Below are positions 49,590-59,045 of a DNA stretch of 64,000 nucleotides, in pieces; the stretch's first letter is position 1; each line of letters starts with the position of its first letter. Source of the stretch: Marivivens sp. LCG002 (GTDB lineage: Bacteria; Pseudomonadota; Alphaproteobacteria; Rhodobacterales; Rhodobacteraceae); the NCBI RefSeq assembly GCF_030264275.1, contig NZ_CP127165.1, positions 1,290,001-1,354,000 of the forward strand, in the 5' to 3' direction. The position numbers were made by a program, and so were the translations under genes. The notes under the pieces were generated by a model. That model was not told the origin of the DNA. It worked only from the letters and a program-made list of their open reading frames with translations, and searched no databases.

Positions 49590-50630
49590 TTAAGCGCTCG
49601 GCAAAATCACTTTGAAGATCGACCCCTTGCCGACCTCACTGGTGATCCTGAAGCGGCCGCGATGACGGCTAACGATATGTTTTACAATGGCAAGTCCAAG
49701 TCCCGTGCCCCCAACCTCGCGCGAGCGGTGGGAATCCACACGATAGAACCTTTCGGTCAATCTCGGGATATGGTGGCCTTCGATCCCCTCGCCATAATCC
49801 TGCACCGAGAGGACGATTCCCTCTGTTTGTAACAATGGATGAATCGCAGGGCCGTCGAGTCGGATATCTACGGGTTTTGCATTGCCGCCGTATTTGATCG
49901 CGTTCTCGATCAGATTGCTCAGAACTTGTCTGAGCTGATCTGCATCCGCAGGAACAATGCGCTCGTCGTTCGGAAGATGGAGCCGCAATTCGACATCGGC
50001 CCGCTCGGCCATGGGAGAGAGGTTTTGCGCAACGGAACGCACAAGGGCGACCAGATCGACGGGTTCCTTGGGGCGTCTGCGCTCGTTTTCCTCGACGCGC
50101 GACAGTGACAGAAGATCGTCGACGAGCTTGGTCATACGGCCTGCCTCTCGCTCCATGATCCCGAGAAAGCGGTCCCGCGCTTTTGCATCATCCTTGGCCG
50201 GACCGCGCAGCGTTTCGATAAAGCCGACCATTGCGGTCAGAGGTGTGCGCAGCTCGTGGCTCAGGTTGGCGACAAACTGGCGACGCATTTCACCTGCGCT
50301 GGCAAGCGGGGAAAGATCCTCGAACGTCAAAAGGACACCGTCCGCGGCCTTTTCACCGATTCCCCGCACATAAATGAGATAGTTGTGATCCGACCCCTGC
50401 CCGCGCACCACGTAATGTGCCTCGCGCGGTTCACCGTCTTTGAGCGAATTATCGACGGCTTCGATGACCGAAGGCTGGCGCAATGCAGTGTAGAAATGGC
50501 TCCCCACCACATTCTGCCCCAAGAGTTCGAGCGCTGCGGCATTGGCGGCTGTGACCCGATGCGGGCGCTCGATCAGGATCGCAGCGTGGGGAATACCGTG
50601 AATGATCATGCGGGCGAGCTCGAGTTCCAT
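49590..50630 (-). CDS. phoR: Phosphate sensor histidine kinase PhoR
   Basis: The 346-residue protein has a PAS domain (about 5-105), a DHp domain with His125 in NLSHELRTPL and an HATPase domain (about 225-345; IENAIKYGG, GTGLGLAIVKH). There is no membrane helix at the N-terminus, unlike E. coli PhoR, so it must be soluble or recruited through PhoU/PstB. AGGA eight bases upstream supports the start. It lies upstream of pstS with its own Pho-box-like site. Confidence 0.93.
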   Translation of the reverse strand: MELELARMIIHGIPHAAILIERPHRVTAANAAALELLGQNVVGSHFYTALRQPSVIEAVDNSLKDGEPREAHYVVRGQGSDHNYLIYVRGIGEKAADGVLLTFEDLSPLASAGEMRRQFVANLSHELRTPLTAMVGFIETLRGPAKDDAKARDRFLGIMEREAGRMTKLVDDLLSLSRVEENERRRPKEPVDLVALVRSVAQNLSPMAERADVELRLHLPNDERIVPADADQLRQVLSNLIENAIKYGGNAKPVDIRLDGPAIHPLLQTEGIVLSVQDYGEGIEGHHIPRLTERFYRVDSHRSREVGGTGLGLAIVKHIVSRHRGRFRITSEVGKGSIFKVILPSA

Positions 50631-50702
50631 AAACCGATCCTTTCATAGAACGACAAACCCTTGGACGGCAAGCGCCCAAGGTTTCCCGCCTTTATGGCAA
50701 GG

Positions 50703-50724
50703 CTAAGTTATGGAAATGTGACAG
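50703..50724 (-). promoter_or_regulatory. Possible Pho box upstream of phoR
   Basis: CTGTCACATTT followed by CCATAACTTAG on the minus strand: one good and one poor half-site at 11-bp spacing, about 75 bp before phoR. It suggests autoregulation. Confidence 0.5.
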
Positions 50725-50727
50725 TTT

Positions 50728-51249
50728 CTATTCGAGCGGAATAAGCCCGTTGCGGAAACGCTCGGCGTTCCTTTGATAGCTCAGGGCCGATTTCTCGAGC
50801 TTGGCGATGGTTTCCGCGTCAAGGGCGCGCACCACTTTGCCCGGTGCCCCCATGACGAGAAAACCGTCGGGGATCACTTTGCCTTCGGTGATCATGGCCC
50901 CTGCCCCGATCAGACAGTTCTTACCGACCACAGCGCCGTTCATCACCATGGCGCCCATGCCGATCAGGGAATTGTCGCCAATGGTGCAGCCATGGAGCAT
51001 GGCTTTGTGCCCGATGGTGACATTGCGCCCGATGGTCAAGGGAAAGCCCATGTCCGTGTGAAAGACGCAGTTTTCCTGCACGTTGCTGCCTTCACCGATG
51101 GTCAGCATTTCATTGTCGCCGCGCAGGGTGCAGCCGAACCAGACCGAGGCTTTGGACGCGAGCGTCACCTTGCCGATGAGATGCGCACCAGGGGCAACCC
51201 ATGCGTCCTCGGCGATCTCTGGGCGATGGCCTTCGAATTCGTAAAGCAT
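50728..51249 (-). CDS. Gamma-carbonic anhydrase-family protein
   Basis: The 173-residue protein is a left-handed beta-helix of hexapeptide repeats with His64, His81 and His86, the zinc-binding pattern of gamma-carbonic anhydrases. Whether it hydrates CO2 is not known for most members. Two tandem ATGs exist (51252, 51249); GAGGGG spacing favours the second, which overlaps the gmk stop by one base. Last gene of yicC-gmk-gamma-CA. Confidence 0.9.
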   Translation of the reverse strand: MLYEFEGHRPEIAEDAWVAPGAHLIGKVTLASKASVWFGCTLRGDNEMLTIGEGSNVQENCVFHTDMGFPLTIGRNVTIGHKAMLHGCTIGDNSLIGMGAMVMNGAVVGKNCLIGAGAMITEGKVIPDGFLVMGAPGKVVRALDAETIAKLEKSALSYQRNAERFRNGLIPLE

Positions 51250-51899
51250 CATTTCCCCTCGTATTCTTTGTTCAGACGGCGCACGAAGTCGGTCAGATGC
51301 GGCTGGCGCTCGCGGCGGAGCCGCTCGGCGCTCAGGATGGTGCGCAGTTCCTCTTCGCAGCGGTCAAGGTCGTCGTTGACAAGCACATAGTCATATTCGG
51401 CCCAATGGCTCACTTCGGCAAGGCTCTTGGACATGCGCCCGTTGATCACCTCGTCGCTGTCCTGCCCGCGCGAGCGCAGACGGTGCTCCAGCTCGACCAT
51501 CGAAGGCGGCAGGATAAAGATCGAGATGACGTCTTTGCCGAGGCTGGAGTTTCTGATCTGTTGGCCGCCCTGCCAGTCGATGTCGAAGAGCGTGTCGTTG
51601 CCCGCAAGCATCGCGGCTTCTACGGGGCCGCGCGGGGTGCCGTAGAAATTGCCGAAGACTTCGGCGTGTTCCAGCATCTCGCCTTTCGACACCATCTCTT
51701 CAAAAGCCTCTCGGGTGCGGAAATAGTACTCGCGACCGTCCTCTTCCCCCGGACGCGGCGCGCGCGTGGTCGCCGAGACGGAAAAACGGATCGAGGGGTC
51801 CCATTTTCTCAGACGCGTGGTCAGGGTCGATTTCCCTGCGCCCGAGGGCGACGAGACGATAATCAAAAGGCCGCGACGGTTCTGCACTTGGGACATCAT
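51249..51899 (-). CDS. gmk: Guanylate kinase
   Basis: The 216-residue enzyme phosphorylates GMP to GDP. The P-loop [10 protein letters not shown] (16-25), [13 protein letters not shown] and [12 protein letters not shown] (GMP binding), and [11 protein letters not shown] are all present. It directly follows yicC. Confidence 0.97.
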   Translation of the reverse strand: MMSQVQNRRGLLIIVSSPSGAGKSTLTTRLRKWDPSIRFSVSATTRAPRPGEEDGREYYFRTREAFEEMVSKGEMLEHAEVFGNFYGTPRGPVEAAMLAGNDTLFDIDWQGGQQIRNSSLGKDVISIFILPPSMVELEHRLRSRGQDSDEVINGRMSKSLAEVSHWAEYDYVLVNDDLDRCEEELRTILSAERLRRERQPHLTDFVRRLNKEYEGK

Positions 51900-52787
51900 T
51901 TACTCCACATTCTGGATTTGCTCGCGCATCTGGTCGATGACCGCCTTGAGGTCAAGCCCGATCGCGGTCAGACCCTTGGCCTGTGACTTGGAGCAGAGCG
52001 TATTTGCCTCGCGGTTGAATTCCTGCGCGAGAAAGTCAAGCTTGCGTCCCGAAGCGGCATTGCTTGCCACAAGATCACGCGCCGCATTGATATGGGCGCG
52101 CAATCGGTCGAGCTCTTCCGTCACATCCGCCTTTACGGCCAGCAGAGCGATTTCTTGGGCGACGCGCGTCTCGTCCACATCCCCAAGGGCCTCTCGCACA
52201 GAGGCAAGCGATTTGCGAAGCGCGGCGATATGTTCGGCAGAACGCGCCGCAAGCTCGTCACTTGCGGCCTGAACACATGTCTCGATCTGCGAAAGCTGGC
52301 CGAGAATAACGCTCGCAAGCTGTTTGCCTTCGGCGGCGCGCATCTCGACAAAGGCCGCAAGCGCGGTTTCGAAATCGGCCAGCACAGCGGCTTTGAGCGC
52401 TTCGGGTTCCTCTTGTTCCGCTGCCATGACAAGGACGCCGCGCTGCGAGAGGACATCAGCAGCGGTCGGCTGGGCCAAGGTGACGCCCATTTCAAAGGCC
52501 CGTTCCTGCACTTGATCAAGCGCTTTCAAAACGGCGATCATCGCGGTTTCGTCGACCCGAAAGCCCGCATCGCCCTCGCCTTGGCTTAGACGCAGGTTCA
52601 CCGAGAGATTCCCGCGCGACAGGGTTTCGCTCAGCCTTTTGCGCACCAGAATTTCCAGTCCGTCGATGCTGTCGGGAAGACGCAAACGAAGATCCAGCCC
52701 GCGCCCGTTGACGCTGCGGATCTCCCAGACCCACGAGGTGCGTCCCAAAGCGCCTGAAATGCTTGAAAATCCTGTCATCGAGTGCAT
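51900..52787 (-). CDS. YicC-family endoribonuclease
   Basis: The 295-residue protein begins SMTGFSSISG, and has EIRSVNGRGLDLRLRLP and the C-terminal DUF1732 region ending GRKLDFLAQEFNREANTLCSKS. YicC proteins are ribonucleases that act on small RNAs in E. coli. The stop abuts the gmk start, the common yicC-gmk order. Confidence 0.95.
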   Translation of the reverse strand: MHSMTGFSSISGALGRTSWVWEIRSVNGRGLDLRLRLPDSIDGLEILVRKRLSETLSRGNLSVNLRLSQGEGDAGFRVDETAMIAVLKALDQVQERAFEMGVTLAQPTAADVLSQRGVLVMAAEQEEPEALKAAVLADFETALAAFVEMRAAEGKQLASVILGQLSQIETCVQAASDELAARSAEHIAALRKSLASVREALGDVDETRVAQEIALLAVKADVTEELDRLRAHINAARDLVASNAASGRKLDFLAQEFNREANTLCSKSQAKGLTAIGLDLKAVIDQMREQIQNVE

Positions 52788-52939
52788 GCGGCCGCTCCAC
52801 TTTTTTCGTCATGCCCACCTAGCCGCAAACGCCGTGTTTGGGCAACCCGGGTTGCCATACGTTAACCCCTTAACACTTTATTAGTCGTATCGATGCAGGA
52901 CGCGATTTAAGTGTGAAGAAAGAGTTAAGGGATTGCGCC

Positions 52940-53491
52940 ATGCCGATGACACCCCATCCGACCGAGGACATTCAGGACGCCAAAGTCCTTATGACGCTTG
53001 AAACCTATTGGAGAGCGCTTGCGGTCTCGCGGCGGCTTCCTGCGCGCACTCAAGTCGATCCCCGCGACATCGACCAAGCGCTTCCCTACTCGATGATCCT
53101 TGAAGAGGTCTGTTCGGGCATAGCGAGGATTCGTGTTGCAGGACAAAAGGTTGCGAGCCGTTTTGACTTCGACACGCGCGGAATGACGCTCGGCGCTCTC
53201 TTTGCGCCCGAGGCGGCGCCGAGGCTCCAAGAGCTGACCGCCGAGGCCTTTGCACGACCTGCCTTGGTGTCGGCTCCGCTTACCATGGGGGGCGAGTTGC
53301 TTCTTTTGCCGCTTGAAGATCGCTTCGGGGCCCCGACGCGGGCCCTGTGCGGTGTGTCCTTCGGAACAGCCGACGGACTGCTGGCCTTTGATCCCGAGCA
53401 ACCCTTGCGCATCGTTCCTGTCGACGAGGCCCTGCAAAACAAAAGGCCGACCCAGAGGCCGGCCCTTCGATTGGTTGTGAACAACGCTTAG
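52940..53491 (+). CDS. PAS_5-family protein
   Basis: The 183-residue protein has the alphaproteobacterial PAS_5 pattern ([23 protein letters not shown], then a compact PAS-like fold). No output domain is present. Its function is unknown; members are thought to be signalling or cell-cycle linked. AAGGGA seven bases upstream supports the ATG at 52940. The gene's 3' part holds the terminator of the convergent DAHP synthase gene. Confidence 0.85.
   Translation: MPMTPHPTEDIQDAKVLMTLETYWRALAVSRRLPARTQVDPRDIDQALPYSMILEEVCSGIARIRVAGQKVASRFDFDTRGMTLGALFAPEAAPRLQELTAEAFARPALVSAPLTMGGELLLLPLEDRFGAPTRALCGVSFGTADGLLAFDPEQPLRIVPVDEALQNKRPTQRPALRLVVNNA
53436..53464 (-). terminator. Terminator of DAHP synthase within the PAS_5 gene
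   Basis: Read on the minus strand, GGCCGGCC and GGTCGGCC form an eight-pair stem (one G-T pair) followed by TTTTGTTTT. It lies 24 bp beyond the DAHP synthase stop, inside the 3' end of the convergent gene. Confidence 0.65.
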
Positions 53492-54858
53492 GCGGAAGCG
53501 GCGGCCATCATGCTGGAACGGCGCGCGGACAGCTCCTCTGCCACAAGGAAGGCAAGCTCCAGCGACTGCGATGCGTTGAGACGCGGATCGCAAGCGGTGT
53601 GGTAACGATCGCTCAGATCTTCATCCGTCACAGCGCGCACGCCGCCTGTGCATTCGGTCACGTCCTTACCCGTCATTTCGAAGTGAACGCCGCCGGGGAT
53701 CGAGCCTTCGGCGTTGTGAACGGCAAAGAATTCGCGCACTTCGCGCAGCACGCTGTCGAACGGACGGGTTTTGTAACCCGTCGAGGACTTGATCGTGTTG
53801 CCGTGCATCGGATCGCAGGTCCAGACAACGTTGGCGCCCTCTTCCTGAACGGCTTTGATGAGGCGCGGCAGATGCTCGCCCACATTACCAGCGCCGAAAC
53901 GCGCGATCAGCGTGAGACGACCCGCTTCGTTCTTGGGGTTGAGCGATGCCATAAGCGACTTGAGGTGTCCCGAGGTCATCGACGGTCCGCACTTGAGACC
54001 GATGGGGTTCTGGACGCCTTTGCAGAATTCGACATGTGCGCCGTCGGGCTGACGGGTGCGGTCGCCGATCCAGATCATGTGCCCCGACCCTGCAAGCCAG
54101 TTGCCCGAAGTCGAGTCGAGACGGCACAGCGCCTCTTCGTATTCAAGAAGGAGCGCTTCGTGGCTGGTGAAGAAGTCCACAGTCTGCATCGCGTGTGCAG
54201 CTTCGGCGCGGATGCCAGCGGCCTCCATAAAGTCGAGCGTGTCGCTGATGCGGTTTGCCAGCTCGCGATATTTCTCTGCCTCAGGGGACGCAGTAAAGCC
54301 GAGCGTCCACGAGTGCACCTTGTGCAGATCGGCATAGCCGCCGGTCGAGAAGGCGCGAAGAAGGTTCAGCGTCGCTGCGGCTTGGGTATAGGCCTGAAGC
54401 ATACGGTCGGCATCGGGGATGCGGGCCTCGGGGGTGAAGTCGAAGCCGTTGACGATATCACCGCGATAGCTGGGAAGCTCGACGCCGTCGATCACTTCGG
54501 TCGGGGCCGAGCGCGGCTTGGCCATCTGGCCTGCCATGCGGCCGACTTTGACGACGGGCACCTTTGCGCCATAGGTCAGAACCATGGCCATCTGGAGCAT
54601 CACCTTGAAGGTGTCACGGATATTGTCGGCACTGAATTCGGCAAAGCTCTCGGCGCAGTCGCCCCCCTGAAGAAGGAAGGCCTCGCCGCGCGAAACGGCG
54701 GCCAGCTTGGATTTGAGGTTACGCGCCTCGCCTGCAAAGACCAAGGGCGGATAGCTTGCAAGCTTCGCTTCTACAGCGTTCAGCTTTGCCTCGTCCGTAT
54801 ACTCGGGCATCTGAACCCGGGGCTTGGCGCGCCAGTCAGATTTTTGCCACTCGGTCAT
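53488..54858 (-). CDS. Class II DAHP synthase
   Basis: The 456-residue enzyme condenses PEP and erythrose 4-phosphate, the first shikimate step. [39 protein letters not shown] and [15 protein letters not shown] are class II signatures (the plant/Mycobacterium type). Length is normal. It overlaps the PAS_5 gene by four bases, convergently. Confidence 0.96.
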   Translation of the reverse strand: MTEWQKSDWRAKPRVQMPEYTDEAKLNAVEAKLASYPPLVFAGEARNLKSKLAAVSRGEAFLLQGGDCAESFAEFSADNIRDTFKVMLQMAMVLTYGAKVPVVKVGRMAGQMAKPRSAPTEVIDGVELPSYRGDIVNGFDFTPEARIPDADRMLQAYTQAAATLNLLRAFSTGGYADLHKVHSWTLGFTASPEAEKYRELANRISDTLDFMEAAGIRAEAAHAMQTVDFFTSHEALLLEYEEALCRLDSTSGNWLAGSGHMIWIGDRTRQPDGAHVEFCKGVQNPIGLKCGPSMTSGHLKSLMASLNPKNEAGRLTLIARFGAGNVGEHLPRLIKAVQEEGANVVWTCDPMHGNTIKSSTGYKTRPFDSVLREVREFFAVHNAEGSIPGGVHFEMTGKDVTECTGGVRAVTDEDLSDRYHTACDPRLNASQSLELAFLVAEELSARRSSMMAAASA

Positions 54859-55072
54859 TGTCTTGCTCCGTCATCATAAAAACATAAAGTGATACCGCTA
54901 TCGCGGCACCGTTTGATCCTATAAAACGGGTTTAATTTGAAGACCAATGTTCAGTTTGGTTAATTGTATTCCCGAAAAAATTAAGAATAGCCCGAAAACG
55001 ACACCCCTTGCCGTTTGCGTGCAAACAGTGTTTCGCTCTTTGCGCATCCAGTTTTTCAAGTGAGTCTCGTGC

Positions 55073-56083
55073 ATGGAAATCGAACCGCAGATAGTCGAGG
55101 TCAAAGCGCCCGCCAAAGCGAAACGCTTTTACTTCATCTTGCTCGACCGATTTACGATGTTGTCGTTTTCCTGCGCCGTCGAATGTCTTCGGATCGCCAA
55201 CCGCATGTCCGGCAAGAAGCTCTATGACTGGAAGCTTTGCGGCGAAACTGCAGGGCACGTTACCTGTTCCAACGGGGCCGAATTCCGTCTGGACGGTGAG
55301 CTTCCCGAAGTCCAGCGCGAGGATGTCATTGTGATCTGCGGCGGGATCGACGTTCAGACTGCCACCACCAAAAAGCTTGTCGGTTGGCTGCGCCGCGAAG
55401 CGCGCAAGGGCGGCAAGATCGGCGGGCTTTGCACCGCGTCCTACAGCTTGGCCAAAGCGGGGCTTCTCGACGGAAAGAAGGCCACGATCCACTGGGAGAA
55501 TCAGGACAGCTTTATCGAGGAATTCGAGGACGTTAACCTGACCAAATCGGTATTCGTGGTGGACGGAAACCGTCTGACGACTGCGGGCGGCACCTCGTCT
55601 ATCGACCTCTTCATCAAATTGATCGCCGATGAACATGGTGAAGATCTTGCCAATGCGGTGGCGGACCAGCTGATCTATTCGTCAATCAGAACCGACCAAG
55701 ACACCCAGCGGCTTTCGATCCCGACCCGTATCGGTGTGCGCCACCCCAAGCTCAGCCGTGTCATCCAGATGATGGAAAAGAACATCGAAGAGCCGATAAG
55801 CCCTGCGATTCTTGCCAAAGACGTGGGCATGTCGACACGCCAGCTCGAGCGTTTGTTCCGCAAATACCTCATCCGCAGCCCCAAGCGCTATTACATGGAG
55901 CTTCGCTTGCAAAAAGCGCGGAACCTCTTGATGCAGACCGATATGAGCGTGATCAACGTCGCCCTCGCCTGCGGTTTCGCGTCACCGTCGCATTTCTCCA
56001 AATGCTATCGCGCGCATTACAACACGACGCCTTATCGCGAGCGCGGAAGCCACGCGAGCAAGGACGACGAGTTCGAGGAATAA
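55073..56083 (+). CDS. GlxA-family AraC-type regulator
   Basis: The 336-residue protein has an N-terminal DJ-1/PfpI-like domain (about 15-190, with the elbow GLCTASYSLAKAGL) and a C-terminal AraC HTH pair (about 235-330; VGMSTRQLERLFRKYL and ALACGFASPSHFSKCYR). In such regulators the Cys pocket binds a small nitrogen compound. Possible targets include the ABC transporter downstream; this is positional only. No strong ribosome-binding site is seen. Confidence 0.92.
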   Translation: MEIEPQIVEVKAPAKAKRFYFILLDRFTMLSFSCAVECLRIANRMSGKKLYDWKLCGETAGHVTCSNGAEFRLDGELPEVQREDVIVICGGIDVQTATTKKLVGWLRREARKGGKIGGLCTASYSLAKAGLLDGKKATIHWENQDSFIEEFEDVNLTKSVFVVDGNRLTTAGGTSSIDLFIKLIADEHGEDLANAVADQLIYSSIRTDQDTQRLSIPTRIGVRHPKLSRVIQMMEKNIEEPISPAILAKDVGMSTRQLERLFRKYLIRSPKRYYMELRLQKARNLLMQTDMSVINVALACGFASPSHFSKCYRAHYNTTPYRERGSHASKDDEFEE

Positions 56084-56090
56084 GCGGATA

Positions 56091-56118
56091 TCGTGCCGCC
56101 AAAGCCGCGGCGGCACGA
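56091..56118 (+). terminator. Hairpin after the GlxA-like gene
   Basis: TCGTGCCGCC and GGCGGCACGA form a perfect ten-pair stem with eight-base loop. The T tract is missing, so it may stabilise the 3' end rather than terminate by itself. Confidence 0.55.
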
Positions 56119-56277
56119 AACCTCTGACTGTGCCGTAACGTTAAGCTGATCATTTCGCCTGCAAAATATGAAAAATCAGGCAAATCGACTGGCGCAAAAG
56201 AGAGTTCAATCTTTTCTTTCACCAAACCGCGCACTAACTTCGTCGCGGATATCTTCATCCGACTGGGAGAAATACAA

Positions 56278-57459
56278 ATGAAGAAACTACTTCTCGCGAC
56301 CGCAGCGACCGCCCTCATGGCAGGCGCAGCGACTGCCGAAGACATCAAGATCGGTGTCATCCTCGGCTTCACGGGTCCGATTGAATCGCTGACCCCCGAT
56401 ATGGCTGCAGGCGCTGAACTCGCCATGGCAGAAGTTTCGGCTTCGGGCAAACTGCTGGATGGTTCGACCGTAACCCCGATCCGTGCCGACTCGACCTGTG
56501 TCGACGCTGCTGCTGCGACCACCGCTGCCGAGCGCCTCATCACCGGTGAAGGCGTCAAGGGCATCATGGGCGCCGACTGTTCGGGCGTAACCGGTGCGAT
56601 CCTTGCAAACGCTGCTCTTCCGAACGGCGTGGTGATGGTTTCGCCTTCGGCCACTTCGCCGGGTCTTTCGACCGCCGAAGACAACGGTCTCTTCTTCCGC
56701 ACAGCACCGTCGGATGCGCGTCAGGGCGTTGTGATGGCTGACCTGCTCAAGGAACAGGGCGTTGGTTCGGTTGCGATTTCCTACATCAACTCGGACTACG
56801 GCAAGGGTCTTGCCGACAGCTTCCAGGCAGCTTTCGAAGCCATCGGCGGCACTGTGACCATCTCGGCCGCTCACGAAGTCGGCAAAGGTGACTACTCGGC
56901 AGAAGTCGCAGCTCTTGCTTCGGCAGGCGGCGAGCGTCTTGTCGTTGCCGGCTACGTTGATCAGGGCGGCGGCGATATCGTTCGCGCTGCGATCGACGCA
57001 GGCGCATTCGACACCTTCCACTTCCCCGATGGTATGATCGGCGACGCGCTTCCCGCAACCTTCGGCGCTGAAATCGACGGCTCGTTCGGTCAGGCTCCGG
57101 GTTCGGACAACCCCGGCTATGCGACCTTTGTCGAGCTGGCTGGCGATGCGTTCAACGGTCAGGGCACCTATGCCGCTGAATCCTATGACGCTGCTGCTCT
57201 GATCCTTCTTGCGATGCAGGCTGCCGGCACCTCTGATCCGGCTGTCTACAAGGACTTCATCGAAGGCGTTGCAAACGCTCCGGGTGAACCGATCATGCCG
57301 GGCGAACTTGGCAAGGCTCTGGAAATCCTCGCTTCTGGCGGTGATGTCGACCTCGTCGGCGCAACCGGTGTAGAGCTTGTGAACGGCGGCGAAGCTGCCG
57401 GTTCCTACCGCGTCGTGACCTTCAAAGAAGGCAACATGGAAACTGTGGAATACCGTTAA
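56278..57459 (+). CDS. Branched-chain amino acid-type ABC transporter binding protein
   Basis: The 393-residue protein has a signal peptide (MKKLLLATAATALMAGAATA) and a type I periplasmic-binding fold (KIGVILGFTGP at the mature start, SPSATSPGLS, and YAAESYDAAALILLA). It carries the substrate to the LivHMGF-like complex; ligand unresolved, leucine-type or another amide. GGGAGAAATACA precedes the ATG. A strong terminator follows. Confidence 0.93.
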   Translation: MKKLLLATAATALMAGAATAEDIKIGVILGFTGPIESLTPDMAAGAELAMAEVSASGKLLDGSTVTPIRADSTCVDAAAATTAAERLITGEGVKGIMGADCSGVTGAILANAALPNGVVMVSPSATSPGLSTAEDNGLFFRTAPSDARQGVVMADLLKEQGVGSVAISYINSDYGKGLADSFQAAFEAIGGTVTISAAHEVGKGDYSAEVAALASAGGERLVVAGYVDQGGGDIVRAAIDAGAFDTFHFPDGMIGDALPATFGAEIDGSFGQAPGSDNPGYATFVELAGDAFNGQGTYAAESYDAAALILLAMQAAGTSDPAVYKDFIEGVANAPGEPIMPGELGKALEILASGGDVDLVGATGVELVNGGEAAGSYRVVTFKEGNMETVEYR

Positions 57460-57482
57460 TCGGATTTCCGCTGATCTGATGG

Positions 57483-57514
57483 ACGGCGCGGGTTATTCCC
57501 GCGCCGTTCTTTTT
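57483..57514 (+). terminator. Intercistronic terminator after the binding-protein gene
   Basis: ACGGCGCGGG-TTATT-CCCGCGCCGT followed by TCTTTTT. It lies between the binding-protein gene and the rest of the operon, so read-through would give fewer copies of the permease/ATPase genes than of the binding protein. Confidence 0.88.
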
Positions 57515-57549
57515 AAAAGCGCGGATCAACCGCGTATGGGGATGACAAG

Positions 57550-58332
57550 ATGATCGTCGTAGAAGACCTTCATAAACACTTTGGCGGCTTTCGCGCCGTC
57601 GATGGGGCCAGCCTCGAGATCGAAAAAGGTTCGATCACAGGTTTGATTGGCCCTAACGGTGCTGGAAAAACAACGCTTTTCAATGTGATCGCCGGTGTTC
57701 TTAAACCGACTTCGGGCCGCGTTCTCATGGATGGCGAGGATATTACAGGGCTTCCGCCGCATGAACTGTTCGGCAAGGGTCTTCTTCGGACCTTCCAGAT
57801 CGCGCATGAGTTCAGCTCGATGACCTGCCGCGAGAACCTCATGATGGTTCCCGCAGGACAATCGGGCGAGACGCTCTGGAACACATGGTTCGGCCGCAAG
57901 CGGATCGCCGACGAGGAACGCGCACTACGGGCCAAGGCTGACGAAGTGCTCGAATTCCTGACTATTACCCATCTTGCTGATGAACGGGCGGGCAATCTCT
58001 CCGGCGGTCAGAAAAAGCTCCTCGAGCTTGGTCGCACGATGATGGTGGACGCCAAGATCGTGTTCCTCGACGAAGTGGGTGCAGGTGTGAACCGCACCCT
58101 TCTGATGACCATCGGCGACGCGATCCTCCAGCTCAACAAAGAGCGCGGCTATACCTTTGTCGTGATCGAACACGACATGGATTTTATCGGTAAAATCTGT
58201 GGCCCTGTGATCTGTATGGCCGAGGGCAAGAAACTCGCCGAAGGCACATTGGCCGAAATCAAAGCCAACGAGCAGGTTATCGAAGCCTATCTCGGCACGG
58301 GCCTCAAGAACAAAGAAAAGGTGGGCGGATGA
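57550..58332 (+). CDS. ABC transporter ATP-binding protein, LivG type
   Basis: The 260-residue ATPase has Walker A GPNGAGKTT, signature NLSGGQKKL, Walker B KIVFLDEVGAGVN (Glu at VFLDE) and the LivG-like C-terminus. It overlaps the next gene by four bases (ATGA). Partner of the LivF-type ATPase. Confidence 0.94.
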   Translation: MIVVEDLHKHFGGFRAVDGASLEIEKGSITGLIGPNGAGKTTLFNVIAGVLKPTSGRVLMDGEDITGLPPHELFGKGLLRTFQIAHEFSSMTCRENLMMVPAGQSGETLWNTWFGRKRIADEERALRAKADEVLEFLTITHLADERAGNLSGGQKKLLELGRTMMVDAKIVFLDEVGAGVNRTLLMTIGDAILQLNKERGYTFVVIEHDMDFIGKICGPVICMAEGKKLAEGTLAEIKANEQVIEAYLGTGLKNKEKVGG

Positions 58333-59042
58333 GCGAACCCTTCCTGATCGGAGACGTCATGACGGGCGGCTATGGCCGCGGTCCGGATATTCTCCATGGC
58401 TGCACGATTGCAGTGAACCCCGGTGAGATTGCGGTCATTGTCGGCCCCAACGGCGCAGGCAAATCCACCGCGATGAAAGCCATCTTCGGCATGCTCAACG
58501 TGCGCAGCGGCGCTGTGCGTCTCGATGGCGAGGATATCACCGCTCTTTCGCCGCAAGAGCGCGTGCTCAAGGGCATGGGGTTCGTGCCTCAGGTGCGCAA
58601 CATCTTCCCGTCGATGACTGTGGAAGAGAACCTCGAGATGGGCGCCTTTATCCGCACGGACGATTTCCGCGAGACGATGGAACAGGTCTATGATCTTTTC
58701 CCGATCCTGCGTGACAAGCGATATCAGGCGGCGGGCGAGCTTTCCGGCGGTCAGCGCCAACAGGTGGCCGTGGGCCGCGCCTTGATGACCAAACCCAAGG
58801 TTCTCATGCTCGACGAGCCGACAGCGGGCGTTTCGCCTGTGGTGATGGACGAGCTTTTCGACCGGATCATCGAAGTGAGCCGCACCGGCATTCCGATCCT
58901 TATGGTCGAACAAAACGCAAAACAGGCCCTCGAGATTGCGGACCGCGCCTATGTTCTTGTGCAGGGGGCGAATGCCCATACCGGCACGGGCAAAGAGTTG
59001 CTGGCCGATCCCGAAGTGCGCCGCAGCTTCCTCGGAGGGTAA
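58329..59042 (+). CDS. ABC transporter ATP-binding protein, LivF type
   Basis: The 237-residue ATPase has Walker A GPNGAGKST, signature LSGGQRQQV and Walker B VLMLDEPTAGVSP. It forms the heterodimer with the LivG-type ATPase; the start overlaps the preceding stop and the stop is three bases before the permease gene. Confidence 0.95.
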   Translation: MSEPFLIGDVMTGGYGRGPDILHGCTIAVNPGEIAVIVGPNGAGKSTAMKAIFGMLNVRSGAVRLDGEDITALSPQERVLKGMGFVPQVRNIFPSMTVEENLEMGAFIRTDDFRETMEQVYDLFPILRDKRYQAAGELSGGQRQQVAVGRALMTKPKVLMLDEPTAGVSPVVMDELFDRIIEVSRTGIPILMVEQNAKQALEIADRAYVLVQGANAHTGTGKELLADPEVRRSFLGG

Positions 59043-59045
59043 GAG

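Noticed and set aside
53599-54879. 426-codon plus-strand ORF
   Set aside because: Antisense to the class II DAHP synthase gene.
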